NCBI GenBank assembly: GCA_936432065.2
Contig: OW386287.2
Span: forward strand, 78,681,804 to 78,745,803
Origin: Rutpela maculata
Lineage: Eukaryota; Arthropoda; Insecta; Coleoptera; Cerambycidae
DNA length: 64,000 bases
Reading direction: 5' to 3'
A program made the translations under genes and the position numbers. Below, one piece after another: positions 9,417-20,576 of the stretch. Every line of letters begins with the position of its first letter. The stretch's first letter is position 1. Under the pieces are notes generated by a model. That model ran no database searches and was not told the DNA's origin. It saw nothing but the letters and a program-made list of their open reading frames with translations.

Positions 9417-12400
9417 ATGTGGACCGTAATTAAGAAAGTTAATGACCAAGAATATGATGTTGTTCCAAACAATTGGCTGAGTTCAGAAAAAATGAGTTAC
9501 TTTCCAACCCATATTAACAATTTATCCCAATTAAAAAGAATGGTGAAGACATGTGCACCATTTGAATCATCCTGGGAAGTGATAGAAATGGAGATAAAGA
9601 AACGAAACTATGGTAAGTTTATATTTTTCTTATTTATTAGTTTACAATTCCATGATCTTATTCATAGATGCATGATTGCCTGCAAGATTTTACAACTTCT
9701 GTAAGCCTTAAAGACTATATCTGGATCCGATTTATCTTGCTCACTAATCACTCAGTCAATCCTTTTTTGTTGATTATACTAGGTGGTCACTTAGGAAAAT
9801 ATATGCAATACATGTAATTGGTTAGAATAGGGTACTGCTATTATCCAAGTTAATTGTCTTATTAACTACTGCCTCTAAAAAGTGTAAAAAATGCATTTCC
9901 AAAACCAAAATAAAGGGTGTCCCAAAATGAACGCACAATTTAATTTGTAAGTAAAACACATTTATTTTTTTTTTAATGTTGATATTCTACTATTAGTAAA
10001 AGTTCACGTTTCATGATTAAGTGTGAAACATATTGGACAAATGGAATTTTATAATAATGTCAAATCTCATTTTTCAAGTCCGGAATTGTTGCAGGGTTGT
10101 TGACATAGACACGAGATTTCATAAAACCCTATAGAAAAACTCGCATGGTGCGCAAGATCTTGATGGCCAATTTTAATCACCATTGCGAGATATGACTGTA
10201 CGAATTATTGTTTCCACGCAACTTTGTCCATATTCTTCACAGTAACAACGCGTTTTCTACCATGTAGCATGCCAAGGATGATAATCGCAATATATCTACA
10301 TGACACAAGACATCGGTTTTAGAGATTTTTTTACACCTTTTAACAGGTAGGTATTATATTAATTTGTTGACAACTTTTGTCATATAAACTTCAAGGTACT
10401 AAAACGTGTTAACTAAAAGTTGATTTTTTCAGAACTATCAAAAAGAAAGTCTTAGTTTTGGTTTTGTAAATGTATTCCTTACATTGTTTAGGAGCAGTTG
10501 CCAATAAAACAATAAGCCTGGATAGTAAAAAATACGCTATTCCAGCCATTTCTATTTTTTGCATGTTCCAGAAAAAGATAACCACTCGGTATTCGTAGTA
10601 TATTTTCAAAAGTCATGTTTTCTTATTAATCCTAGGCATATTGTGTTTACAATTAAATATTTGAAATAGGAGATATATAAGGCATGTTTTCGACATTTTA
10701 AACAAAATGTCAAAAGTCCTCGTAGCTATCTTTGGTGCTTTAAATGTTAGAAGAGGTCAAAGGTAAAAAAGTTTTTTGCAAATATCTTGGAAACTATTAG
10801 CCTCACGAAAAAAAAGTTAGGAAACAAATTTGTAGTATAGAAAATTTGCCATATAAAAGATTGTATTACTTTGTCTCGTAGAAGTAACTGTTTCGGAGGT
10901 CTGATCATGCGAAGTTGAAATGATAATAATATTTATATGCCTATACCGGGTGTCAACGAGATCACTTTCCGGCCGCCGTATCTTTATTTTTTAACGGATC
11001 GAGATGAAACTAGGCACGTGTCACATGTTACCAAAATTACATTTTTGATCCATCTGTCAAGTATGTACGACTTCCGGTTTTACCGGACTTTTATTTTGTA
11101 TTTTTAAATAGGACACCATGTATATTTTTGCATTTTTGGAATCTAGATTTCATTCTGCATATGACTGCTAATTTTATTACCCTTTCCGCCATTTTAAACT
11201 TTTAGCGGCCAATTTCATTTTCCAATCTAGTGTGCGGTGATCCACCAGAAATTATTCTAACATTCGTAAATAATTTGTGTTACTTTTACGAAAAAAAGTA
11301 GTCTTTTTTATTATAAGCTTTTATTTAACTTTGCTTTGTATGTTAATTAGTTTGTATGTTTAGGTGTTGCATACACGTGTAGTTCCATTGACAATACAAA
11401 TGATACCAAAAGTGTGTTTTTTAGTTTAAATACTATAATTTTTAATTTTTTTGATTGCATAGTGTATTCACTCAAACGTTGAATTCTAAGAAATGGTGCA
11501 GGATCCGGTGTTAAGGACGCGTGCAACGAAAAATCCGGTAGTATTTATTAAGTATGAATACAAAATAAAATAATTACTGAAGACTTAACTAAAAATTAAA
11601 AAATAAAATTAAATGTAAAAAAGAGTTTTTAAAAATAAGCTTTTATTATTATTATTTAGGTGTATTACTAAAACGAAAAATAATAAAAAGACAAAATTAA
11701 TTGTCTTAAAAGCTCGTCGCGTGAATAGAAAAAAAATATGACAAGCTTTTAAGGCAATTAATTTTATTTTTTTTATTTTTTTCGTTTTCGTACACCTAAA
11801 TAATAAAAGCTTATTTTTAAAAAGTTTTTTTTACATTTAATTTTGTTAAATCTTCTGAGCTAGAATTATGTTAATGAGTGTTGTCATAAGTCTAATAGTT
11901 TTAGAGATATTTGCAAAAAACTGTTGTTTTTTTTTACCTTTGAGCTCTTGTAACTTTTAAAGCTCCAGTGGTATATAAGAGGACGTTTGACATTTTATTT
12001 AAAATATTGAAAACATGCTTCATTTCAAAATTTAGCCGGATGGGGATTTTTATTGAAACAAAATCTAAATTGATTGGAGTATTGCACAGTTTATGTGTAC
12101 CCAGTTTGCTACAAATATCTCCATTGTTAAATGCTAAAAAGTGTCAAATTCAAAATCTTTATTAACTTTTAAATACTATTTGCAGTACATATTGCATTTA
12201 ACAACTTTAGTTATATACCTATACCTAATCAATTTTCCATCATTTTCAGAGTCCTATGAACGGGCAATGACTGATGCAGTACGCTTTTCAAGAGATAAAA
12301 ATTCCATTTCTTCTTCTGAACATGAGGCAAAACAAAAAAGAAATCCAAAGAAACTGGCTCTGTCTGATGATGAAGTAGATGAAAGTTTTGATGACCCCGG

Positions 12401-14411
12401 AAGTACCTCAGAATCTGGAGACGACATATCTGTTACACACAATGAAAACATAGAAATTCCTAAACCACCAAAAAAATCATGTCCAAATACATCTGCTAAT
12501 CCAGTCGCTCAAATAATATCTAATGTCGTGCCAGGCATCGAGAAATGTAAACTTGCCAAAGGCAAAAACCATTGTAGCGCTTGTGAGAAGCCTGTCACAC
12601 TTCAGTCTTTGGCTCACAGTCTATGTGCTATTTCACGTAAGAATAAAATAATTTATCTAATGTTTTCTTGTAAATTTAAATGGCGTGATATCAGTTAAAA
12701 TATTTCTTTTAGGCCAAGTAGAACGATTGATGGTCCAAAACAAAAAAGCAAATCTGGAAATGATTAGTCAAGTATCCGACTTAAAATCAGTCGGTGGGCA
12801 GAAAAATAATACACCTGTTCTGCAAGACTCTGATGAAGAAGCAGAGGCAAATAAACTTCTGCAAAATATGCCTTTTGAAGAAATCGAGGCTCTCAAAGAT
12901 TTTGATATGAAACTAAAAAGTGATAAAGATTACTATTATAGCATGGTAATATTTATTCTATTTTTTTCAAAATATTTTTCTCATAGTTTTTGGTCTTTAT
13001 TATCCATACTCAATATTGTGTGAAGAATCATTTTAATTTTGACCCATAATTCTAAAAACTTAAGAAAGAAAAGTATAGTACAGTGTGTTTCACTTGAAAT
13101 GGTAACACCCCAATAACTTTTTCATTTTTTTTCCGATTTGAATCAAATTTTACTTAAATATAGAACAAATCAGAATCTACTTATCACTAGAAAAACATCC
13201 GCCTTCTACAAATTTTAAAAATAATTATTTTAAAAAAACTGTAAATTGAGTGACAACCACCTGGCAGCTTGCGTTTAATTTCAAACAAAATTGTCATAGT
13301 ACAGTTTTTTAAACAAAAAAAAAATCCATTAAAATTATATTTTCGGACTTGGACATTATTTTAATCAGGATTTATATATTTTTTTTATTTTGATTAAATT
13401 TTAGACTTAAGGTTTTTGGACAATTCTGAACAAAATTTTCCAATAAAAATATGCCTAATATGATTTTTTGATTTTCTACGCATATTTTGGTACCGCAGAT
13501 GGCTTTGCATTTGTAGGAGGAGAATCTTTTTCTGGTCATAAGTGGACCCTAATTTGTTCCATACTTAAGTTAAATTTGATTCAAATTGGAAAAAAAAATA
13601 AAAAAGTTATTATCAGGATTTATATATTTTTTTTATTTTGATTAAATTTTAGACTTAAGGTTTTTGGACAATTCTGAACAAAATTTTCCAATAAAAATAT
13701 GCCTAATATGATTTTTTGATTTTCTACGCATATTTTGGTACCGCAGATGGCTTTGCATTTGTAGGAGGAGAATGTTTTTCTGGTCATAAGTGGACCCTAA
13801 TTTGTTCCATACTTAAGTTAAATTTGATTCAAATTGGAAAAAAAAATAAAAAAGTTATTGGGGTGTTACCACTTCAAGTGAAACACACTGTCTTTGATAT
13901 CGAAATTTTTTCTAACCACCTTATATGATCCAAAATAGTTTTGAATTATAATTATCTGAGAAAATACACTCACAGACAAAACCCATACCTTGTATACTAA
14001 GTAACCCCTTTCATAATAGTGAATAACAACGATTCAACTTCGCACTCTGATATTTGATTGTAGGTTTCTGCTCTCCAAGTTCGGGCAAATCGCAAATCTT
14101 CTGTGAAAGCCGCTAGGAGCATTATTGGTCTGATAATTCACCCCAAACTTTGCACCAAGTTGTCTTGGAAGGGGGTGCAAAGGAAGGACCAAGTAGACAA
14201 AAAGGAGGCCTTTAAGGAATTGCAAACTTGCCGTTTAATTTTCCGTAAGTTTCTATGTTCTATACATATAACAATTTAACAATAATATCTAATCAGAAAA
14301 AAGGATATTAAGCATGCATAATTTATTGAATTTATAAGGCTAATCAGTATATTTTCACTTTTTTCTTTTGTATATGCAGGTATCACAAGAAACCTTTTTG
14401 CTAATTTATGA
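9417..14411 (+). CDS. Five-exon gene with DUF4806-like C-terminal region
   Basis: Exons 9417-9612, 12250-12636, 12713-12945, 14064-14244 and 14380-14411. All four introns are GT-AG and every junction keeps phase, giving 342 codons plus TGA. The N-terminus (WTVIKKVNDQEYDVVPNNWL ... YFPTH) is the domain that begins many DUF4806 proteins. Exon 2 holds an acidic, Ser/Lys-rich linker and a cysteine pair (HCSACEKP). Exons 3-4 (MPFEEIEALKDFDMKLKSD; ARSIIGLIIHPKLCTKLSW, KKEAFKELQT) match the DUF4806 region, function unknown. The TGA at 14409 is followed in frame by ~30 more family-like codons ending near 14502, so it may be a recent truncation. It starts 184 bp after the dead transposase and is probably its former partner in one element. 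The alternative is a host gene of TE origin. Confidence 0.6.
9905..10330 (-). pseudogene. Mariner-like (DDE_3-type) transposase relic in intron 1
   Basis: Read on the minus strand, about 10050-10130 gives FMKSRVYVNNPATIPDLKNE, the stretch after the WGYxK motif in insect mariner-like DDE_3 transposases. The surrounding frames are broken. The low-coordinate end carries GGGTGTCCCAAAATGAACGC (about 9915), a terminus-like sequence. Heavily decayed and lying inside the first intron of the DUF4806-like gene. Confidence 0.6.
10685..12015. mobile_element. Nested inverted repeat in intron 1
   Basis: Outer arms at about 10690-10800 and 11890-12000 are reverse complements (GGTAAAAAAGTTTTTTGCAA versus TTTGCAAAAAACTG...TTTTTACC; CATTTTAAACAAAATGTCAA versus TTGACATTTTATTTAAAAT). 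A second, tighter hairpin sits inside at 11600-11850. Between them, 10945-11110 carries a CCGGGTGTCAACGAGATCAC-type element end. Confidence 0.6.
11600..11850. repeat. Near-perfect hairpin, ~115-bp arms
   Basis: 11600-11715 and 11735-11850 are reverse complements: TTTTTAAAAATAAGCTTTTATTATT on the left is mirrored by AATAATAAAAGCTTATTTTTAAAAA on the right (each truncated here to the core), with AATTAATTGTCTTAAAAGCT facing AGCTTTTAAGGCAATTAATT around a loop of ~20 bp. Confidence 0.75.
13081..13892. mobile_element. Inverted-repeat element in intron 3 with a duplicated arm
   Basis: Ends CAGTGTGTTTCACTTGAA (13081) and TTCAAGTGAAACACACTG (to 13892) are inverted. The arms run at least 100 bp (AACACCCCAATAACTTTTT versus AAAAGTTATTGGGGTGTT). 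The right part is present twice in tandem (13365-13612 and 13613-13860). The whole element sits between exons 3 and 4 of the DUF4806-like gene. Confidence 0.8.
13365..13860 (+). repeat. Tandem duplication, unit 248 bp
   Basis: TCAGGATTTATATATTTTTT recurs exactly 248 bp later. I noticed a single substitution between copies (GAATCTTTTTC versus GAATGTTTTTC), so the duplication is young relative to the element that holds it. Confidence 0.85.
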
Positions 14412-14519
14412 CCCGATGAAATGTCCAAAATTGAAATTAGCCTCTCAAACTGGTTAGCCCAAACTGGTTGTTCTGTCAAATTATCCACGGACTGCGAAGG
14501 ATGATAAGTCTATCTTTAT

Positions 14520-14744
14520 CTGAAATAATTTATTTTTTATTTGTATTTGGTGTGTGTAATATTTTTGTTTAATATTATATTTTATACATATATAAATAAT
14601 ATATATAGATATAAATAATATAATTAATATATAAATATATAGATATATATATTAAACATTTTTTTTAAAATTAATACTTATGTAAAAATTGCTTCCTGTA
14701 TAACATATTGAATGGCATAAATATATATTATAAATATACTAAAA
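14520..14744. other. Very AT-rich stretch, no gene
   Basis: Mostly runs of TATA/ATAT and A/T homopolymers leading into the tandem array. No gene or motif beyond that. Confidence 0.5.
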
Positions 14745-15330
14745 GTGGTTACCTTTTATATATTTTATATATATTTTCTAAGATATAAATATAATATATA
14801 ACATATTTGCTACTTATATTAAATATATTAAATAACTTATTTATAAATTATAAATTATTTAATATCATAAATATATTTTATAAATACACTAAAAGTGGTT
14901 TCCTTTTATATATTTTATATATTTTTTCTAAGATATAATATATTATAACATTTTTATTTTATTAATACATCAACATTGCCACTTATATGAAATATATTAA
15001 ATACCTTATTTATAAGTTATTTTATATCATAAACATATATTATAAGTGACTTATAAATATACTGAAAATGGTTACCTTTTATATATTTTATATATATTTT
15101 CTAAGATATAAATATAATATATTATAACATATTTTTATTTTATTAATGAATCAACATTGCTACTTATATAAAATATATTAAATAACTGATTTATAAGTTA
15201 TTTAATATCACAAATATATATTATAAATGACTTATAAATATACTGAAAGTGGTTACCTTTTATAAATTTTAGATATATTTTCTAACATATAAATATGATA
15301 TATTATAACATATATTTTTTTTATTTATAT
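14745..15330 (+). repeat. AT-rich tandem repeat, four copies
   Basis: The anchor GTGGTTACCTTTTATA (with variants) recurs at about 14745, 14895, 15067 and 15248, spacings of about 150, 172 and 181 bp. Each copy also has TTTTCTAAGATATAA and CTACTTATAT...AAATATATTAAATA. The last copy fades out near 15330. No coding content. Confidence 0.75.
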
Positions 15331-15339
15331 ATCAAAATT

Positions 15340-17020
15340 GCTACTTGGGATATCTTAGGAAAATTTATGCTCAAATACACGATAAAATTTGGGAAATTAA
15401 CGAAAATTAGTACATAAAATTCTGGCAATTACTAAATGTGAAAATAGACTGTAATAAAATACCATTTTTCCTTTTCAAATTCGGTTTGTTTTCAAAGAAT
15501 TTTTGAGACCTATGCGGCAGTTTTCTCGAAAACGGTTGGAATTATCAAGCTCTATCAGGGGTACCTTTTTTTTACGTAGAAATGACTCCTGCATGAAATT
15601 TTCTGTTTCGTAAAAAAAATGAGAAAAAATATTCATCAGGTACAGCTCATGAGGCCCTCCGCGGGATAGCGTGATATAATACATAAATTATTGTTTCTTA
15701 GCTTAAAAAATGTGTCCTTACCAAATTGACGATTTGCACGAAAGAAAGTCTGGTAAAAAGTGTCTAGGTTGGTATCACTGTAATTCACTGCACATGTTGA
15801 CCAACTCGTCTAATTTCCAAACATTGCAACAATTAAATACCTATAATATAATAATCATAACATTGTTTTCATTATCTTTAATGTTAACCTACTCCCATTA
15901 AATATAAATCATCTTTATTAGGTTGTTTCGTAGTCTACAAAATTTAGAAAATTTGAATTATGCAATTTATCTGTATCTTTTTCCACAGCAACACTTTACT
16001 AAAGCATGTTTGGTTATATCCTCATATTTTGGTCCAAAGAATCTACCCTATAGCCTATTGTTAATGGTCCACTCTGTATAGATATAATTTGCGCCTGTTT
16101 AACCAACAATAAAATTTAAGAAACGCGGAGGTTCTTAATTCGACCTCCATTTAGGGTTTTTATATGTGTTCAAACATTACTTTGGATTGGTTTAAGCGAT
16201 TTCTACGAAATCTTTCTCATACTGTAATGTACGACTCGGCGGTGGTCCCATATTAATTTCACCAAGCCGCGTCTAGTGCAAGGTGAGCAAATACTGGAAA
16301 CAAGATTTTTCAATTGATAATTTCGTAGGAACTGCAATACAAAGGCTAGTAGCTAGTTGATATTTTGGGAGTAGCTGATACCGAATTTGATCTCAAAAAT
16401 GATGAGAGTAAAATGGTGAATCCATAATGCAACATTATGGCAGATTTACAAGAAATTTGATAATGGAGATTTCAGGATTTTCTGATAAAGTTTAAAAATT
16501 CAAAATGATGAATTTTTCTGTGTAGAAGCTAAATAAAGAAGTCACTGAAAAGAATTAAAAAATGCATTAAAAGAATTGAACAGCCCCACAGTGGGTCAGA
16601 TTACTTACTTAGGGGCTCATAAATAAATTTTTGATTAATCACCAAATATAAAGCGAATAGTGTTAATGGCTTTACAGATAACTGAAGTAAAATCGTACAT
16701 AGTTATTTAAAAAAAAAATCCAGTATTCGTTGCTAAACCCTTCTAAAGTTGGTGTTCACTGTGAGGAGACATGTTGACTTAATAAGAGAGGTACTGTGAA
16801 GCCTCATCATGACAACTGTTACTCAGGGTATGTATCTTCATTGTTCGTATCATTATACATGGATAAGATAGCAGGTTTATATAAACTAAATTAATTTGTT
16901 TAATTGAAGTTGAGTTAAAAAAAATACAAATATCATAAAGTTTAGTTAGACTTCTATTAGAATTTAACAGTTAGGAACAACAGGAAAAGCATATTGAGTC
17001 TACTTAAAGAAAATGTACAT
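15340..17020. other. Non-coding stretch, no gene recognised
   Basis: Short frames at 15475-15684 (minus) and 15710-15901 (plus) show no recognisable domain. CCCTCCGCGGGATAGCGTG near 15656 looks like an element end. Nothing else can be supported. Confidence 0.4.
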
Positions 17021-17025
17021 TTTAA

Positions 17026-17286
17026 GTGGTAGCGGGTGGTAAAACATTTTTAGAAATTTTGTTTTGGAGAGGCGTATCACCATTGCGCGCAGGGAATTGT
17101 TTGAAGACTCTATTAGGTCTATTCAACCTCGGAGGGCTGAAAAATCAATCCCTGTTGATTGACTATATGATTCCGAAAGTCGAATTGAATGAACATGAGT
17201 ACTCTAAGGAATTAAAAATTGATATATTCACCAAAATAAATGCATTTACTGAGAAAGTATTGGCTACACAGCAAAACTGTACGTAG
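17026..17286 (+). CDS. Hypothetical 86-residue frame, possibly one exon
   Basis: Opens at 17026 and ends in TAG at 17284-17286. Composition is more protein-like than neighbouring frames (LFWRGVSPLRAGNCLKTLLG, IPKVELNEHEYSKELKIDIF). No family is recognised, and no clean splice sites or upstream exon are visible. It lies just before a repeat cluster and upstream of a TE-type fragment at 18470, so it may be another piece of that element. It could also be chance. Confidence 0.25.
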   Translation: MVAGGKTFLEILFWRGVSPLRAGNCLKTLLGLFNLGGLKNQSLLIDYMIPKVELNEHEYSKELKIDIFTKINAFTEKVLATQQNCT

Positions 17287-17319
17287 ATCTCAATAGCTTG
17301 TTTTACATCTCAATATAGT

Positions 17320-18460
17320 CGGGGAACCCTCCCTAGCTGTACGTGCACCCCCCGCCCGATCCTTGGGGACAATGTTTTTCATAAATATTGAAGCCTAAGG
17401 AACAATTTAAGACATATTATAAAAAAAAACTGGCTGTGCTTTCAAAATGGCCACCATATATTAAAAAAAAACTGTTGCCAATGTTGTTTTTGTCATTTAA
17501 CACAAAAACTAAAAAAGATGGACAAAAACTTTCTTCACAAAAAACAACGTGCATAAAATTTTCTACAATTTTGTACCTATACAATATTTTGATAGGAGTT
17601 ACCATTTTCCAGATAAATGAGTCCAAAATTAAGAAAACATGGAAATTCATATATCGGTAAATCACTTAGAGGAAATAACTGTGACAATTATTGTAAAGCG
17701 TATAATATAACTTTATATTATTAACATAAAAATTAAATAAAATAAACTGAAAAAAATTAATAATAATAATAATATTATAATTTGCAGACATTTATCTCGA
17801 AGACGGTACCAGTGGTATCTGGAAAACGGTAACTCCTATCCAAATACTGTATAGGAACAAAATTGTAGAAAATTTTATGCACTTTGTTTTTTGTACAGAA
17901 AGCTTTTCTCCATCTTTTTTAGTTTTTGTGTTAAATGACCAAGAACAATATTTGCATTTTTTTTAAATGGACGCCATTTTGAAAGTACAGCCAGCTTTTT
18001 TTTTTAGGACATGTCTTAAATTGTTCCTTAGGCTTTAATCTTTATGAAAAACATTGTCTCCAAGGATCGGGGGGGAGGTGCACGGACAGTTAGGGTGGGC
18101 TTCCGTAGTGTTACGTTTTGTATTGAATTTTATATTTTATTTTAAGAGATTAATCATTTATCTGGAAAATGGTAACTCCAATGCAAATGTTGTATAGAAA
18201 TAAAATTGTAGAAAATTGTATGTACTTTATTTTTTGTACAGAAAGTTTTTCTCCATCTTTTTTAGTTTTTGTGTTAAATGACAAAAACCATATCTGCAAA
18301 TTTTGTTTTTTTTACGGACGCCATTTTGAAAGTGCAGCCAATTTTTTTTTTAGGACATGTCTTAAATTGTTCCTTAGGCTTTAATCTTTATGAAAAACTT
18401 TGTCCTAAAGGATCGGGGGGGGGGGTGCACGGACACTTAGGGTGGGCTCCCGTAGTAATA
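17320..18460. repeat. Three copies of a ~300-bp repeat, one inverted
   Basis: The copy at about 17325-17640 reads opposite to those at about 17812-18105 and 18155-18455. Shared blocks are CCTAAGGAACAATTTAAGAC (inverted: GTCTTAAATTGTTCCTTAGG), AATTGTAGAAAATT, CCATCTTTTTTAGTTTTTGT and GATCGGGGGG...GTGCACGG. Copies 1 and 2 could pair as a hairpin, and copy 3 is a direct repeat of copy 2. Short open frames here on both strands mirror one another and are products of the repeat, not genes. Confidence 0.8.
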
Positions 18461-18465
18461 ATAAT

Positions 18466-18790
18466 ACATACAATTCTGGCCCATGAAGCAGAAGTTGTCA
18501 AATCAGCATTGCTTCCGATTAGCCAGTTGTCGAAAAAGGCAATAGAAGTGCACAATAAACATTTTCGGCAATATCGTGAGTACAGCACGAGAAAATTTAA
18601 TATCGAATACGAAAGGTTTGTTGCATGCTTCATCTGTGTCTCCAGATCTGATGATTTCTAGCCTGTCACCAATGACATGCAAAAGTAGATCCCTTCCATT
18701 TGACGTAATCTCTCATTGCATTTGCCATCAAACCTTTCAAATATTATTGATGATAGTAGTAGTGATAACGAGTAAACTATTTTTATTGCC
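18466..18790 (+). pseudogene. Fragment of a TE-encoded protein (LSEEAxExRNK-type block)
   Basis: The translation IHTILAHEAEVVKSALLPIS then QLSKKAIEVHNKHFRQYREY matches a block I recognise from multicopy insect TE-type proteins (consensus like PIGQLSEEAxExRNKxxRxYR, then a SDPLISSL stretch). At about 18603 the match shifts one frame and continues as LLHASSVSPDLMISSLSP...SRSLPFDVISH. Both ends run into repeat DNA, with no start codon or stop in a sensible place. A dead scrap; the superfamily was not determined. Confidence 0.5.
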
Positions 18791-18829
18791 TACACTGTAC
18801 AAATATTATAGAATATAGTTTATGTATTT

Positions 18830-19367
18830 AAAAAACAATACTTTTTTAAAATGTAGGTACATTTACTTTTATCGAATACCTAAGCTGTAAATATATAAAG
18901 GTATTGATTTATATTTTATCCCCTTCATCCCCCTTACTTTTTTCCCAGTTTTTTTTTATGTAATTATTGGATGAGTTACCTACCTCTCTATTTTGAATTT
19001 CAAGCTTCTAGATTCTATTTTCTATATTCTGTTTTTGCGCCGCCAATATTACAATCTGACCCACTGTGCGACCTCAAAAAAGGTCGCTAAGAATTATGGG
19101 ATAGTTTTCCAGATTGTACACGTCGCTATGAACCCTATAACATGGGTGCCACATCACGAGGGCGGGGGAACAATGCCCCCTAGCCCCCCTCCCCTAGTTA
19201 CGCCTTTGTAGAGGTCATCATATTGGTGGTTAGTTTCTATCTACTTGCAAATTGTCAAGTTTTCAGTGTATCTGGAAGCTCCCAAATAATTCGTCCAGAT
19301 ACACGGATATGTACCATAACATTGCTATTTATGCCTGTAGATGAAGCCTGTTAGATAAAGCGATAAT
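18830..19367. other. Non-coding stretch, no gene
   Basis: Contains GC-richer segments near 19140-19200 (GGCGGGGGAACAATGCCCCC) inside AT-rich DNA. No gene or clear element boundary. Confidence 0.35.
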
Positions 19368-19507
19368 CAGGCCTATGATGGAACGTTTACGTTAGTCATA
19401 ACACCTATGTTACGGTCATCTGTCTCTCTCACTCTCATATATTTTCTGGTAAGCGCTCAACATAACAGATGTATGTTAAATAACGCAAACGTTCCATCAT
19501 AGGCCTG
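19368..19507. mobile_element. 140-bp MITE with 27-bp terminal inverted repeats
   Basis: CAGGCCTATGATGGAACGTT at 19368 is mirrored by AACGTTCCATCATAGGCCTG ending at 19507. The 27-bp repeats differ at one base. AAT flanks both sides (19365-19367 and 19508-19510), a possible 3-bp target duplication. No coding capacity. Confidence 0.85.
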
Positions 19508-20161
19508 AATGTGGAAAAAAATACTGGATAAGATTTGTTAAAACATATCACGGTACGTTTAGGAATGAACATTGGTCATATCTTGTTTAATAAAGGAGCG
19601 GAATGACCTATTTTATATCATGATAAACGGTAAACACCCACGTATATTCCACTATCCCTTTAATATAATTTTATTCCTGTTCCACATATTGGTATTAAAC
19701 GTTATTAAATAGTAAACGTTATTAAATAGTAAATTTAATATTGCATGTACATTATAATGAAATTTATCCTGAGCCTTTTAGGTAGGTATAAAAGCCTCAT
19801 AGTACGGGAGTTTGCAGGTTTGGCAGTGGCGTTGCGGGGCGAGGTACGAGGCTCAACGAGGTACGCCCTCAACAATTCCAAGAAAATAATGCGCTCACAT
19901 CATAGGCACAAGGCCCAAACTTTTCTTACTGGCAATTTACTTGATGAAAAATGATATGTTGGCGGCCTGGCAGCGTTGTGTAGGAACACAATTTGATGGC
20001 TTGCCCTCAACCTTGTAAAAAAAGCAAAGCATGAATCTCATCTCAACAAAGATAATATTTGGTGAGATCATATTTTGCAGAATAAAAGAATGTTTTCTGG
20101 CAACTCGCCGACGGTATTGAAGACTTGTCAACGATTACTCGAGCATGTGAGGCTATTTTTG

Positions 20162-20192
20162 GCGTCGCACAATGTGGACCATTGTGCGACGC
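20162..20192. repeat. Perfect 13-bp stem hairpin
   Basis: GCGTCGCACAATG, a 5-base loop TGGAC, then CATTGTGCGACGC. Function unknown. No T-tract follows and there is no gene context to call it a terminator. Confidence 0.7.
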
Positions 20193-20254
20193 TAAATCTA
20201 GCTGGACAAGAATCGAAAACTTACCTTTTCAGAAGTACGTTAAATTAATATGTA

Positions 20255-20449
20255 CAGACTCGGAAAGTGTTGGTTTTGATATGGCAATAAGAGCAAGCGA
20301 GAGCGAAGCAAGCAATGATGTACATGATTGTCTTGATGGGGCATATCACTCTTTGCCTCTGCTAGAGTACTGGCAGACGCCTTTGTTGTGGGCGGTCGGT
20401 TAAGTCGTTGAAATTAATGCAATACCAAAACCAACACTTTCCGAATCTG
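20255..20449. mobile_element. 195-bp MITE, TA-flanked (Tc1/mariner style)
   Basis: CAGACTCGGAAAGTGTTGGT at 20255 is mirrored by ACCAACACTTTCCGAATCTG ending at 20449, with TA on both sides. Terminal repeats are ~28 bp with about two mismatches. The open frame at 20125-20403 runs through it and is not a gene. Confidence 0.8.
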
Positions 20450-20576
20450 TATAATATTAATAGCAATATATAAAAGTATCATGATATAATATAAATTTGC
20501 CTGGATTCGAGCCTTTTAATCTGTATAAAAACAGGTAAACAAATTCATCCCCATCAGTTGTTTACTTTTAATGCCT

